DNA from: Bordetella flabilis
GTDB taxonomy: Bacteria > Pseudomonadota > Gammaproteobacteria > Burkholderiales > Burkholderiaceae_B
Direction of reading: 5' to 3'
Assembly: GCF_001676725.1 (NCBI RefSeq)
Contig: NZ_CP016172.1
Coordinates: 3,906,001 to 3,970,000 of the forward strand
Length of the DNA: 64,000 nucleotides
Shown: positions 56,130-64,000 of the stretch, in pieces
Position numbering within the stretch: position 1 is the first letter of the stretch
Layout: every line of letters begins with the position of its first letter
Position numbers and translations under genes: made by a program
The notes under the pieces: model-generated
Databases searched by the model: none
What the model was told of the DNA's origin: nothing
What the model saw: only the letters and a program-made list of their open reading frames with translations

Positions 56130-57764
56130 TCAGAATCCTTCTTCCACTTGCGCCGTGACGATGACCAGCGTGGTTACCCGCCGCATGGACGCGCGATCGC
56201 TTCCACCCAGCACAAGCGGCGCGGACGGCGTCAGGCGCCGCCGGTCGTATTCGTCTTCGCGCCGTTCGAATCCGGAGATGATCATCGGCTGGCCCGCGCG
56301 CAGCTCGACCTGCTGCACCATGCCGTTGCCGTCGATGGTGACCTGCTGGATTTCCAACTGGTTGCCGACCTTGCCGAAGGTCACGCTTTTAAGCGGTTGC
56401 GCCGCCGTGTTGTCGTAGGCGATGGACAGGAGGATCTGACCGTCTTCCTGCGCGTCCGGCACGAGGGTGAGGAAGGAACCGACCGTCTCCTGCTTCTGGC
56501 TGACGGATATGGACGGCAGCACGCCGGGAAGGACGCCGGACGCCGAGCCGGGGGATGCGGCGCTCATGCCCTGTACCTGGTCGATATAGGAGAAGGTCGT
56601 CCGCACCGCATGCGTCACGGGACGCCGGTTCAGCGTAAGCATGGGTACGCTGCTGTGGCGCACGACCGTCCCCATGTCGCTCAAGGCCGACAGTATGGCC
56701 TTGCTGCCGCCGAAGGGTCCGCTGCCGGCGGTCGCCGAGGCCAGTCCGGCCGCGGCGCCGGCATCGGCGGCCATGGCCAGCGAGGCCGCGGCCCGTGCGC
56801 CCTGGTACACCGCATTCCAGTCTATGCCGGCTTGCGCCGTATCGCGGGAAACCACCGTGACTTCTTCGAACACCAGGCGCACGCGGCGGGTCAGGGCCTT
56901 GTTTTCGCGATGCAGGAAACGTGCGACCTGGTCCAGCGCATCGCGGGTATCGGTCACCACGAGAGAGCTTGCGGCTCCTGGCGCGACGGTGACCGTGCCC
57001 GCGCGGGTCAGGAACGCTTCGATGCGGGCCCGCACCGACGCCATGGCGTCCTGGTCGCCGCTCGAGAGCGTGGTGTTCGACGTGTTCTCGAAGCCTTCGG
57101 CGCCGGACTTGCCTGCGCGCCCCAGCCGGGCGTCGGCGCGCGCGTTGAGAGTCAGGGCGCGCACGTCGAAGACGCGGGTTTCAGTACGGTAGAACTCGAT
57201 GGCGCCGTCGGCGTAGCGCCAGTACACCCCCAGGCGCCACGCCAAGGCGTCGAGCACGCGCGGCAAGGGTTGCGAGCCATCGGGCAACGAAGCTTGCGTA
57301 GGCAGGGCCGTGACGGCCGCCGGTGCGGCCGCCAGTCGGGGCAGGAAGAGTTCCGCGGGCAGCAGCGCGTCCGGCCGCACCTTGACGCCGATGCCGGTGG
57401 CGCGGGCGATGCGTTCCGCGAGCACGGCGAGGTCGGCTTGACCGCCGGCGAACATCAGCGTGGTATCGACGTTCTTGCGCAGTGCCGCCGGCAACGTCAC
57501 TTCCCTGGCCAGCGGTCGCGCTCGGCCGGCCAGCCAGGGCTTGTCCACGTCCTGCGCGGCGCGACGCGCCTGCGTATCCGTCAGCGACCGCAGGAAGCCG
57601 GCACGCCGGGCTTCATTGCCCGCCTGGGCCTGGCCATAGCGGTCCAGCACCGAGGCGGCACGTTCCGGTGTGACACAAGCGGCGCACAGCGTTGCCATCC
57701 CCAGCGCCGCGCCCTGTCGCATACCGCGTCGCACACGCCGTATGAATGCGCACGATGCGTTCAT
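56130..57764 (-). CDS. pilN: PilN-like outer membrane secretin lipoprotein
   Basis: A 544-residue secretin. The signal peptide ends LCAAC (Cys30 would be lipidated; the lipobox is atypical at -3). N-domains with VSRDTAQAGIDW-type and SGDQDAMASVRARIEAFL segments precede the C-terminal secretin beta core (NRRPVTHAVRTTFSYIDQV and VELRAGQPMIISGFERREDE). It forms the outer membrane pore of the pilus. Its ATG overlaps the pilL stop in ATGA. Confidence 0.85.
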   Translation of the reverse strand: MNASCAFIRRVRRGMRQGAALGMATLCAACVTPERAASVLDRYGQAQAGNEARRAGFLRSLTDTQARRAAQDVDKPWLAGRARPLAREVTLPAALRKNVDTTLMFAGGQADLAVLAERIARATGIGVKVRPDALLPAELFLPRLAAAPAAVTALPTQASLPDGSQPLPRVLDALAWRLGVYWRYADGAIEFYRTETRVFDVRALTLNARADARLGRAGKSGAEGFENTSNTTLSSGDQDAMASVRARIEAFLTRAGTVTVAPGAASSLVVTDTRDALDQVARFLHRENKALTRRVRLVFEEVTVVSRDTAQAGIDWNAVYQGARAAASLAMAADAGAAAGLASATAGSGPFGGSKAILSALSDMGTVVRHSSVPMLTLNRRPVTHAVRTTFSYIDQVQGMSAASPGSASGVLPGVLPSISVSQKQETVGSFLTLVPDAQEDGQILLSIAYDNTAAQPLKSVTFGKVGNQLEIQQVTIDGNGMVQQVELRAGQPMIISGFERREDEYDRRRLTPSAPLVLGGSDRASMRRVTTLVIVTAQVEEGF

Positions 57765-58678
57765 GATGCCGCCCCAGGTCGGGCGGCGGTACGGTCGCAG
57801 GCTTCGGACAGCGGCACGACGCGCAACACCCGGTTCGCATAGAAGCAGGGCTGCAAAGGCCGCTCGCCCAGTTCGGTCGTCGCCAGCAGTTCCCGCACGG
57901 ATTGCTTGAAGTCCCCGGCGAAATCGGCGCTACCCGCCAGCGGAATATCGACATCCGCGGCCCAGTGTTCGGGTTGGAAGGTCCACCCCGCGAGCGTCGC
58001 CCAGCGTCCCAGCGCCCTGCGCATGTTTTCATCGCCCGGCCCGACGCGATAAGACTTCGTGTGTACAGGTGCTGCGGTCGCGAGCTGCGCCCCGGGCAGT
58101 GCCGCCCGGGTTGACCGTGCGTCTCGCGGGGCGGGTGTGGCAGGTGTCCCCTTTGCGTCCGCGGCACCGGATCCAGTACCGGATGCGGTACCGGACCCGC
58201 CAGGGCGCGCCGCCATGGGGAGCGGCGACGCCTGCCGGCCCGCTCCGGAACCGGACGCCGCCGCCGGCATTGCCGTCGACGCGCCGACACCCGGCAAGGC
58301 GCCCTGCCCGGCCGCGCCAAGGTAATCCGCACGCGCCTGCAGAGCCCCCCCGCGCAGTACCAGCGCGGCCCACTTGCCCTGAACGACGATGTAGGGCTCG
58401 TGCCGCGTGTAGGACGCCGGCCGCAGGACCCCGCCCTGCTCGGTAAAAATCGCCGGCACGGTCTGGCCGGGCGCGAATTGCAGCCAGGTCTGGCGGCCGT
58501 CGTCGAACACCTGCAATGGCGCGACCGGCCGATCGCCGGAAAGGCGCCAATCGAAGTCGAAGCGAGAGCCGGGCAGCGGTCCCGGCGGGCCCTCCGAGGA
58601 CGCGCCGCCAAGCCAGGCAGGCGGCGCACATGCGGCCAGCCATGGCAACAGGAGCAGCGTCTTCAGCAATCGGTACAT
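57761..58678 (-). CDS. pilL: PilL-like lipoprotein: VirB9-like N-terminus plus TcpQ C-terminal domain
   Basis: A 305-residue lipoprotein with lipobox Leu14-Ala-Ala-Cys17. Residues about 40-125 (PLQVFDDGRQTWLQFAPG..PAIFTEQGG..EPYIVVQGKWAALVLR) resemble the beta domain of VirB9/CagX/TrbG outer membrane components. A Gly/Ala/Pro-rich linker (about 130-205) leads to a C-terminal TcpQ-type domain, SYRVGPGDENMRRALGRWATLAGW..LLATTELGERPL. It is the first gene of the operon and likely stabilises the PilN secretin. The ATG at 58678 starts the lipoprotein signal. Confidence 0.75.
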   Translation of the reverse strand: MYRLLKTLLLLPWLAACAPPAWLGGASSEGPPGPLPGSRFDFDWRLSGDRPVAPLQVFDDGRQTWLQFAPGQTVPAIFTEQGGVLRPASYTRHEPYIVVQGKWAALVLRGGALQARADYLGAAGQGALPGVGASTAMPAAASGSGAGRQASPLPMAARPGGSGTASGTGSGAADAKGTPATPAPRDARSTRAALPGAQLATAAPVHTKSYRVGPGDENMRRALGRWATLAGWTFQPEHWAADVDIPLAGSADFAGDFKQSVRELLATTELGERPLQPCFYANRVLRVVPLSEACDRTAARPGAAS

Positions 58679-59022
58679 GCGGGTCCCCGGATGCGCGCCG
58701 CCAACGAGCGCGACCCAGGGATGGTGCCCCGACCACGAAGACCTCACCAGACGCAAATCTACGCATGGATGCGGACGTCACCGCCGGCACTGCGACGATG
58801 CGCCATGGCATGGCGGGAAGTACGGACGCCGGCGCAGCGACATGCCACCGCATCCCGTCCACAGCACAGACGCCCACCCCCTTACCGGGGCGATATCCGT
58901 GCATGCGAAAAGCCCTCACCGCATCCTGCTTGCACAGGATGCGGTGAGGGCTTACGGACAACCGGAACAGGCCAACCCGATGCAGAGACGCGCGCCGGGC
59001 CGCCCCGACGTGCGTCGAACGC
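58679..59022. other. Spacer between pilL and the binding-protein gene
   Basis: The 344-base spacer holds the terminator of the binding-protein gene (58906-58953) and then the presumed pil promoter region (58679-58900), in which no convincing hexamer pair was recognised. No gene is supported. Confidence 0.5.
58906..58953 (-). terminator. Strong terminator after the binding-protein gene
   Basis: AAGCCCTCACCGCATCCTG (58910-58928) and CAGGATGCGGTGAGGGCTT (58935-58953) form a perfect 19-bp stem with a six-base loop. On the minus strand TTTTCG follows, so it stops dadA-ugpB transcription before the pil operon. Confidence 0.9.
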
Positions 59023-60363
59023 TCAGCGTTGCTGAACGATGGTGCGCGCTTGCGCCGCCGCGCTATTGAGCGCCGCGACCGGCGGCGTCTTGCCGTCGAT
59101 GGCGTCGGTCAGCTCGCGGCTGAGGATGGGCTCGATACGGTCGTAGTTGGACACGCGGAAGCCACGGCTGTTGGGCGCCGGCTGGCTGCGCATGCTGTCC
59201 ACGACTTGCTGGGCACCCGGGACGCGGCTATAGAAGGAAACGTCGGACGCGCGGAACGCGGCTTCCGTCAAGGGCAGATACCCGGTGCGCTGGTGCCATT
59301 CCGCCGCCACCACGGGCTTGGCCAGCCAGGCCAGGAATTCCGACGTAGCCTTGTCTTCGGTGGCGGGATGGCCCTCCATGACCCACAGCGCGCTGCCGCT
59401 GACGAAGGGCTTGCCCGCCTGCTTGGTGACCTGCTCGTAGTACGGCAAGGGCGCCACGCCGAAGGACAGCGATTTGGCGTTGAGCAGTCGTCCCAGCGCG
59501 CTCGATCCCGCCGTCAATACGCCGCACTGGCCCTTGGCGAAGGATTCATCCGGCTTGTCGTCGTCGCTGTGCTGCGTGAACAGCAGCGACCGCTTCCAGC
59601 TCGCCATGAGCGAAACATGGCGCATGTAGAGGCTGTCGAATTGCAGGGCCGCCGGCAACGGCTTGCCCTTGACGGCTTCGACGCCGTTGCCATTGCTGGT
59701 GTAGAGCTGGTTGTTCACCGGGGCCAGGTTCTCCAGGTGCACTTCGACCTGGTCGCCCGAGGCATAGGGGCATTCCACGTCCGCCGCATCACGCAGCTTG
59801 AGCAATTGCCCTTGCAGGTCGCTCCAGGTGCGTGCCGGCTCGGCAGGATTCAGGCCCGCTTTCTTGTACAGCGCGACGTTGTAGAACATGACCGGAACTT
59901 CTGCCATGTACGGAAACGCCAGCAGGCGGCCACGGCTGTCGCGGGTGAAACTGGTGGTCGACGGAAGGAACCAGTTCAGATCCTTGATGGGATACTTGGC
60001 CAGCAGCTCGTACAGTGGCTTGATGGCCTTGTGTTCGGCCACGACTTCGGGCGAATGGTTGTCCTGCAATTGGACCAGGTTGGGCGCCTTCTTGGCCGCG
60101 ACGGCCGAAGTGGCCGCCTGTTGCAGCGCCTGCTGCGTAGCGAAGTCGCGCAACTGCACCTCGACGCTGCTCTGTTCCTTGTTGTATTGCTTGACCAGTT
60201 TTTCGAATTCAGCCTTGTTGGCATCGGTCAGGGTATGCCAGACCTGGATCTGTACCGGCGCCGCATGCGCGACACTCGCCGCCATCAAGGCGGCGCCGAA
60301 GATCCAGACGCGCCCACCGGCGCGGATTGCGCGGGCCACGCCCGTTTCGTGCAATTTCTTCAT
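59023..60363 (-). CDS. ABC transporter periplasmic sugar/glycerol-phosphate-binding protein (UgpB-like), orphan
   Basis: A 446-residue extracellular solute-binding protein family 1. A Sec signal peptide (about 1-34, ending ASVAHA) precedes APVQIQVWHTLTDANKAEFEKLV. WHTLTDANK and the ASWKRSLLF..GQCGVLTAGSSA region resemble UgpB, which binds sn-glycerol-3-phosphate or glycerophosphocholine. It starts four bases after dadA and is followed by a strong terminator; no permease or ATPase genes are adjacent. The start at 60363 gives a proper signal peptide; the frame is open 150 bases further upstream. Confidence 0.82.
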   Translation of the reverse strand: MKKLHETGVARAIRAGGRVWIFGAALMAASVAHAAPVQIQVWHTLTDANKAEFEKLVKQYNKEQSSVEVQLRDFATQQALQQAATSAVAAKKAPNLVQLQDNHSPEVVAEHKAIKPLYELLAKYPIKDLNWFLPSTTSFTRDSRGRLLAFPYMAEVPVMFYNVALYKKAGLNPAEPARTWSDLQGQLLKLRDAADVECPYASGDQVEVHLENLAPVNNQLYTSNGNGVEAVKGKPLPAALQFDSLYMRHVSLMASWKRSLLFTQHSDDDKPDESFAKGQCGVLTAGSSALGRLLNAKSLSFGVAPLPYYEQVTKQAGKPFVSGSALWVMEGHPATEDKATSEFLAWLAKPVVAAEWHQRTGYLPLTEAAFRASDVSFYSRVPGAQQVVDSMRSQPAPNSRGFRVSNYDRIEPILSRELTDAIDGKTPPVAALNSAAAQARTIVQQR

Positions 60364-60367
60364 AGGT

Positions 60368-61624
60368 CTACATGCCGATAAAAGGGAATTCCGGTTCCGG
60401 CCGTCGTCCACTGAGCAGATCGGCCAAAGCCCGGCCCGAACCCACCCCCATGGTCCAGCCCAATGTCCCGTGACCCGTATTGAGATACAGGTTGGGAATG
60501 CGGGTACGGCCAATAAGGGGTACGTTCGACGGAGTGGACGGGCGCAGACCCGACCAATAGGTGACGCGCTCGAAATCGAGCGCGCCGGGGAAGAGATCGC
60601 GTGCGAGGTTCGTCATCGCGTCGCAACGCTGTGGATTGAGCGCACGGGAATATCCCGCCAGTTCCGCCGTGCCGGCCATGCGCAGCCGGTTGCCCAGGCG
60701 CGAAAAAACCACCTTGTGGCTGCTGTCGGTCAGGCTGACCGTAGGCGCTGCCAGGGGATCCAGTATGGGGAACGTGGCGGAATAGCCCTTGGCGGGATAC
60801 ACGTTGCAGGGCACGCCCAAAGGCCGCACCAGCAAGGGGGTATAGCTGCCCATGGCGACGACATAGGCGTCCGCCTGGACGGTGCCGTAGGTGCCGTCCG
60901 GTTCAAGGATTTCCACGCCTTCCACGCGGCCGCCGACCGAAATCAGGCGGGTGACCCGCGTGGAATAGCGGAAGTCGACGCCTGCGGCGACGCAGCGCTC
61001 GGCCAGGGCCACGGTGAACAGGTGCACGTCGCCGCTTTCGTCTTCGGGCGTGAAGTCGCCGCCGACGATGCGGCCACGCTGCGGCGCCAACGCGGGCTCG
61101 ATGGCAACCACTTCATCGGCGCTCAGGATGCGGCGCTCGACGCCGAAGTCGCGCATGACGCCCGCGGCCTTCTGGGAGAGTTCGAATTCGTGGGGATCAC
61201 GATAGAAATTCAGAATGCCCCGTTCAAGGTGTTCGTACTCGATACCCAGGTCGACGCGCATCGCGCGCAAGGTGGAACGGCTGTATTCGGCCATACGGAC
61301 CATGGCGCGGATATTGGGCGCCAGGCGGCCGGGCAGGCATTCACGCAGGAAGGCCAGGCCCCAGGCCCATTGGCGCCAATCCAGTTGCGGACGGAAGAGC
61401 AGCGGCGCGTCCTCGCGGAACAGCCACTTGGCAAGCTTGAACGGCGCTTGCGGATTCGCCCAGGGTTCCGCATAGGAGACCGAGATCTGCGCGCCGTTGG
61501 CCAGGCTGGTTTCCTGCGCGGGACCGGTGCACCGGTCCAGGACGACCACATCATGCCCGGATTCGCGTAGCCACCACGCCGTTGAAACACCGATGATGCC
61601 TGCACCCAAAACCGCTACTTTCAT
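60368..61624 (-). CDS. dadA: D-amino-acid dehydrogenase (DadA-type FAD oxidoreductase)
   Basis: A 418-residue DAO-family flavoprotein. FAD-binding MKVAVLGAGIIGVSTAWWL at the start, RPSTPSNVPLIGRT and NTGHGTLGWTMGVGSGRALADL at the end match DadA, which oxidises D-amino acids to 2-oxo acids and passes electrons to the quinone pool. It is cotranscribed with the orphan binding protein. No alanine racemase gene is adjacent. Confidence 0.9.
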   Translation of the reverse strand: MKVAVLGAGIIGVSTAWWLRESGHDVVVLDRCTGPAQETSLANGAQISVSYAEPWANPQAPFKLAKWLFREDAPLLFRPQLDWRQWAWGLAFLRECLPGRLAPNIRAMVRMAEYSRSTLRAMRVDLGIEYEHLERGILNFYRDPHEFELSQKAAGVMRDFGVERRILSADEVVAIEPALAPQRGRIVGGDFTPEDESGDVHLFTVALAERCVAAGVDFRYSTRVTRLISVGGRVEGVEILEPDGTYGTVQADAYVVAMGSYTPLLVRPLGVPCNVYPAKGYSATFPILDPLAAPTVSLTDSSHKVVFSRLGNRLRMAGTAELAGYSRALNPQRCDAMTNLARDLFPGALDFERVTYWSGLRPSTPSNVPLIGRTRIPNLYLNTGHGTLGWTMGVGSGRALADLLSGRRPEPEFPFIGM

Positions 61625-61799
61625 GCGCGCGAAGCTCCTGAGTACGAGCGCGGCTGATGCCAGCCGTGATCGCTTGACCCTCCGAAATCCTGGGAACGGA
61701 GTTTACCTTGTCGCGCGGCGGATGCCCGGACAAAGAACGTTGAACACCCGTCGTTACAAGTGCGGATGGCCCGGGTGGCGGCGGCCGGCATCGTGGTGT

Positions 61800-62846
61800 T
61801 CAGGACCTGGCCTTGGCCAGGTCCGCTTCGGACGTGAAGGCGTCGGCATAGAACTCCTCGGCAGGCAGGCCGCACTGGGTGCTGAACTCGCGCCGGGCGG
61901 CATCGACCATGACCGGGGCGCCGCAAGCGTACACCTGGTGGCCGGACAGGTCCGGCAGGTCATGCATGACGGCCTCGTGCACAAAGCCCGACCGGCCGGT
62001 CCAGCCGTCCTCGGGCACTGCGTCGGACACCACCGGGATATACCGGAAGTCCGGCAGCGCCCCTGTCCAGGAGGCCGCGAGCGCGTCCATGTACAGGTCG
62101 CGCGGCCGGCGGCCGCCCCAGTACAGCACGACCGGACGGCGCATCTGCTGGTGGATCATGTGTTCGACGATGGCCTTGATGGGCGCGAAGCCGGTGCCGC
62201 TGGCCAGCAGGACTACCGGTTTGTCGCTGTCCTCGCGCAGGAAGAAAGAGCCGAACGGCCCTTCGATGCGCAGGATCTCCCGCTCTTTCATCTGCGTTGC
62301 GCCCGCACCGAACACATGGTCCGTGAAATGGCCCCCGGGCATATGGCGGATATGCAGTTCCAGGGGACTGCCGGCATGCGGCGGGCTGGCCATGGAGTAG
62401 CTGCGGCGGCGCCCCTCCTTGAGGATAAGTTCGATGTACTGCCCGGCATAGAATCGGAATGTCTCCGAAGCCGGCAATTGCAGCCGGATCACCGCCACAT
62501 CGGGCGCCACGCGTTCGATGGCCTGCACACGCGACGGAAGCTTGCGGATCTGGATGTCGCTGGCCAGCCGCACCTCGGTGGATTCGATCTGCAGATCGGA
62601 ACTGGGACGCGCCTGGCAGAACAAGGTATAGCCGGACGCAAGTTCTTCGGGCGCCAGGATTTGCGCCGGGTAAGGTCCCGCATCGTACTCCCCGGACAGC
62701 ACCCTGCCCTTGCACGTCGAGCACGCGCCGCTGCGGCAGCTGTACGGCAGCACGATACCGGCCGCCAACGCGGCATCGAGCACGGTCTGCCCCGCTTCGA
62801 CGTTGAACTGGTGTTGACTGGGCGAAATAGTGACCTGAAAGCTCAT
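61800..62846 (-). CDS. Flavin oxidoreductase with N-terminal [2Fe-2S] ferredoxin domain (AscD-like)
   Basis: A 348-residue reductase. The plant-type cluster is bound by Cys37, 42, 45 and 77 (LPYSCRSGACSTCKG..LFCQA). A ferredoxin-NADP reductase domain follows, with RRRSYSMASPP (FAD) and VLLASGTGFAPIKAIVEHM (NAD). The arrangement matches CDP-6-deoxy-delta-3,4-glucoseen reductase and phenol hydroxylase reductases; in Bordetella-type genomes it is commonly annotated as the former though no deoxysugar genes are nearby. Electron acceptor unknown. Confidence 0.85.
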   Translation of the reverse strand: MSFQVTISPSQHQFNVEAGQTVLDAALAAGIVLPYSCRSGACSTCKGRVLSGEYDAGPYPAQILAPEELASGYTLFCQARPSSDLQIESTEVRLASDIQIRKLPSRVQAIERVAPDVAVIRLQLPASETFRFYAGQYIELILKEGRRRSYSMASPPHAGSPLELHIRHMPGGHFTDHVFGAGATQMKEREILRIEGPFGSFFLREDSDKPVVLLASGTGFAPIKAIVEHMIHQQMRRPVVLYWGGRRPRDLYMDALAASWTGALPDFRYIPVVSDAVPEDGWTGRSGFVHEAVMHDLPDLSGHQVYACGAPVMVDAARREFSTQCGLPAEEFYADAFTSEADLAKARS

Positions 62847-62901
62847 GGTGCGATAGAAAGGTGTGGAGACGAACCCAAGCCTAGGGCCGAATCGGACATT
62901 C

Positions 62902-62907
62902 TATAAT
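62902..62907 (+). promoter_or_regulatory. -10 element (TATAAT) upstream of the exporter gene
   Basis: TATAAT followed by TTTTGCC; transcription would start near 62914, giving a GC-rich leader of about 60 bases before the exporter ATG. No good -35 is seen. Confidence 0.5.
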
Positions 62908-62972
62908 TTTTGCCGCTTCGGGGAAGGCGCCCCCGGAACCTCATCTGTCGCACGCGCCGGAAGGTCGACTCC

Positions 62973-63290
62973 ATGACGTGGTTCATTCTGGTACTGGCGG
63001 GCTTGTGTGAAGTGGTCTGGGCCGTGGGGCTGAAATACACGGACGGGTTCACTCGCATCGTGCCTTCCATCATTACTATCGTCGGCATGATCATCAGTGT
63101 ATGGCTCTTGGCCATTGCGATGCGTACGCTGCCCCTGGGCACTGCCTACGCCGTCTGGGTCGGCATCGGCACGATCGGCGCGTTCGTCGCGGGGGTGATC
63201 CTTTTCGGCGAAAGCGCCAGCGCGCTGCGGCTGATCAGTATCGCGCTGATACTGGTGGGCCTGGTCGGCCTGAAGCTGTCCGGCGCCTAG
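62973..63290 (+). CDS. Small multidrug resistance family exporter, Gdx/SugE-like
   Basis: A 105-residue four-helix membrane protein. Glu13 in [20 protein letters not shown] is the conserved coupling residue. [40 protein letters not shown] and LFGESAS match SugE/Gdx (guanidinium/proton antiporters) more closely than EmrE. AAGG precedes the ATG. Likely exports guanidinium or small quaternary amines; multidrug activity is possible. Confidence 0.9.
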   Translation: MTWFILVLAGLCEVVWAVGLKYTDGFTRIVPSIITIVGMIISVWLLAIAMRTLPLGTAYAVWVGIGTIGAFVAGVILFGESASALRLISIALILVGLVGLKLSGA

Positions 63291-63314
63291 CGGTGCCGCC
63301 TGCCGCGGGCGGGC

Positions 63315-64000
63315 TCAGAAATCCAGTTCGGCGGTCACGGGGTCGCCGACACGCAGCGTCGCGCCGGGCGGCGCGTCCACAATGGCGTTCTGGCCGAACA
63401 CCACACCGAGCTCGAAGCTGCGCGTGGCGGTGAGGGTCATGCCCGGTTCGTCGCCGCGGGCGCCGGTCGCCTGGTCCACATCCGGGATGTTGCAGCGGGT
63501 GCAGGGCTTGACCAAGGCCATCCTGACGGCATCGCCGCAGGTCAGCAAGGCGGTATGGTCCTCGTCGTAGGCGGCGAAATCCTCGCCGCCAATCACGATA
63601 TTGGGCCGGAAGCGGTTCATGGGCACGGGTTCCTTGCCGCGGGCGGCAAGGCGGTGATTCAACTCGTCCAGCGATGCCTGGTTCGCCACCAGCACCGGAT
63701 AGCCGTCGGCGAACCCGAACAGGTGCGCGCCCTCGAAGCCTGCGGACAAGTCGGGATGGGCCTGCCGCCAGCGGCCGATCCAATCGGCATTGGTGGCGCG
63801 TGCAGCACGGCCGATGTCGACCTTGAACAAACGGCACGGACGCTGCAGGTAGTCGCTGAACCACTGCGCGGCCGCGTTGCTTTCGGCGCGTGCCGCAAAG
63901 GTGTCGCGCCATACGGTTACCGGTTCCTCGGCCGCGGCGAGACCAGAGCCGTCCAGCGGGACATCGAACGCCGGCATGCCGGGCGCCTCCAGGCGCAATT
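63315..64000 (-). CDS. MOSC-domain protein (YcbX-like), N-terminus beyond the window
   Basis: At least 228 codons are open to the right edge. ADGYPVLVANQASLDELN, NRFRPNIVIGG and the cysteine-containing KPCTRCNIPDVDQ are the MOSC signature, in which the cysteine accepts sulfur or binds the molybdenum cofactor. YcbX-type proteins reduce N-hydroxylated bases with a molybdenum cofactor; the MOSC_N domain would lie mostly outside. It converges with the exporter gene. Confidence 0.85.
   Translation of the reverse strand, partial: LRLEAPGMPAFDVPLDGSGLAAAEEPVTVWRDTFAARAESNAAAQWFSDYLQRPCRLFKVDIGRAARATNADWIGRWRQAHPDLSAGFEGAHLFGFADGYPVLVANQASLDELNHRLAARGKEPVPMNRFRPNIVIGGEDFAAYDEDHTALLTCGDAVRMALVKPCTRCNIPDVDQATGARGDEPGMTLTATRSFELGVVFGQNAIVDAPPGATLRVGDPVTAELDF

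Noticed and set aside
58029..58961. A 310-codon minus-strand frame overlapping pilL and its upstream region.
   Set aside because: Arg/Ala-rich shadow of pilL; it contradicts the lipoprotein signal and TcpQ domain in the other frame and runs through the terminator.

Overview
The window is high-GC DNA from a betaproteobacterium. Conserved housekeeping order (rpsU-dnaG-rpoD; hfq-hflX-hflK-hflC; hisS-yfgM-bamB-der), separately placed hisZ and hisC, and orphan Bug (TctC-type) solute receptors point to the Alcaligenaceae, most likely an environmental Bordetella or Achromobacter relative. This is inferred from gene content and order, not from a database search.

Positions 1-14872 hold an eleven-gene minus-strand operon and a divergent LysR gene. 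In transcription order it reads Bug receptor, aldehyde dehydrogenase, Bug receptor, three-subunit molybdenum hydroxylase, acyl-CoA ligase, UbiD-like decarboxylase, UbiX-like prenyltransferase, crotonase-fold enzyme, GMC oxidoreductase (cut by the left edge). This is the full enzyme set of the hmfABCDE and hmfFGH pathway of Cupriavidus basilensis, which converts furfural, 5-hydroxymethylfurfural and furandicarboxylate to 2-oxoglutarate. A sigma70-like promoter at 13690-13718 overlaps half of an inverted repeat that may be the LysR operator.

Positions 14917-19504 are accessory: a family 9 glycosyltransferase, a bacterial protein with the signature motifs of eukaryotic inositol polyphosphate kinases, and two tandem photopexin-like hemopexin-repeat proteins with similar upstream blocks. 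The 3' end of a CAT-anticodon tRNA gene faces this segment.

Positions 19526-49369 are core genome: the tRNA; the macromolecular synthesis genes rpoD, dnaG and rpsU; purine and histidine genes; hflC/hflK/hflX/hfq; der-bamB-yfgM-hisS-ispG-rodZ-like-rlmN-ndk; valS facing trmD-rimM-rpsP; and tusA-like with alaS.

Positions 49489-58678 encode a compact type IVb (R64 thin-pilus type) system, PilL-N-O-P-Q-R-S-V: lipoprotein, secretin, accessory proteins, ATPase, platform protein, major pilin and tip pilin. No prepilin peptidase or lytic transglycosylase is linked. Positions 59023-64000 hold an orphan sugar-binding lipid-free periplasmic protein, a D-amino-acid dehydrogenase, a flavin and ferredoxin-type reductase, a Gdx/SugE-like exporter and a partial MOSC protein.

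The strongest candidates for something undescribed are the kinase plus twin photopexins (16138-19375), the Bug/aldehyde-dehydrogenase extension of the furan operon, and the VirB9-like domain in PilL.
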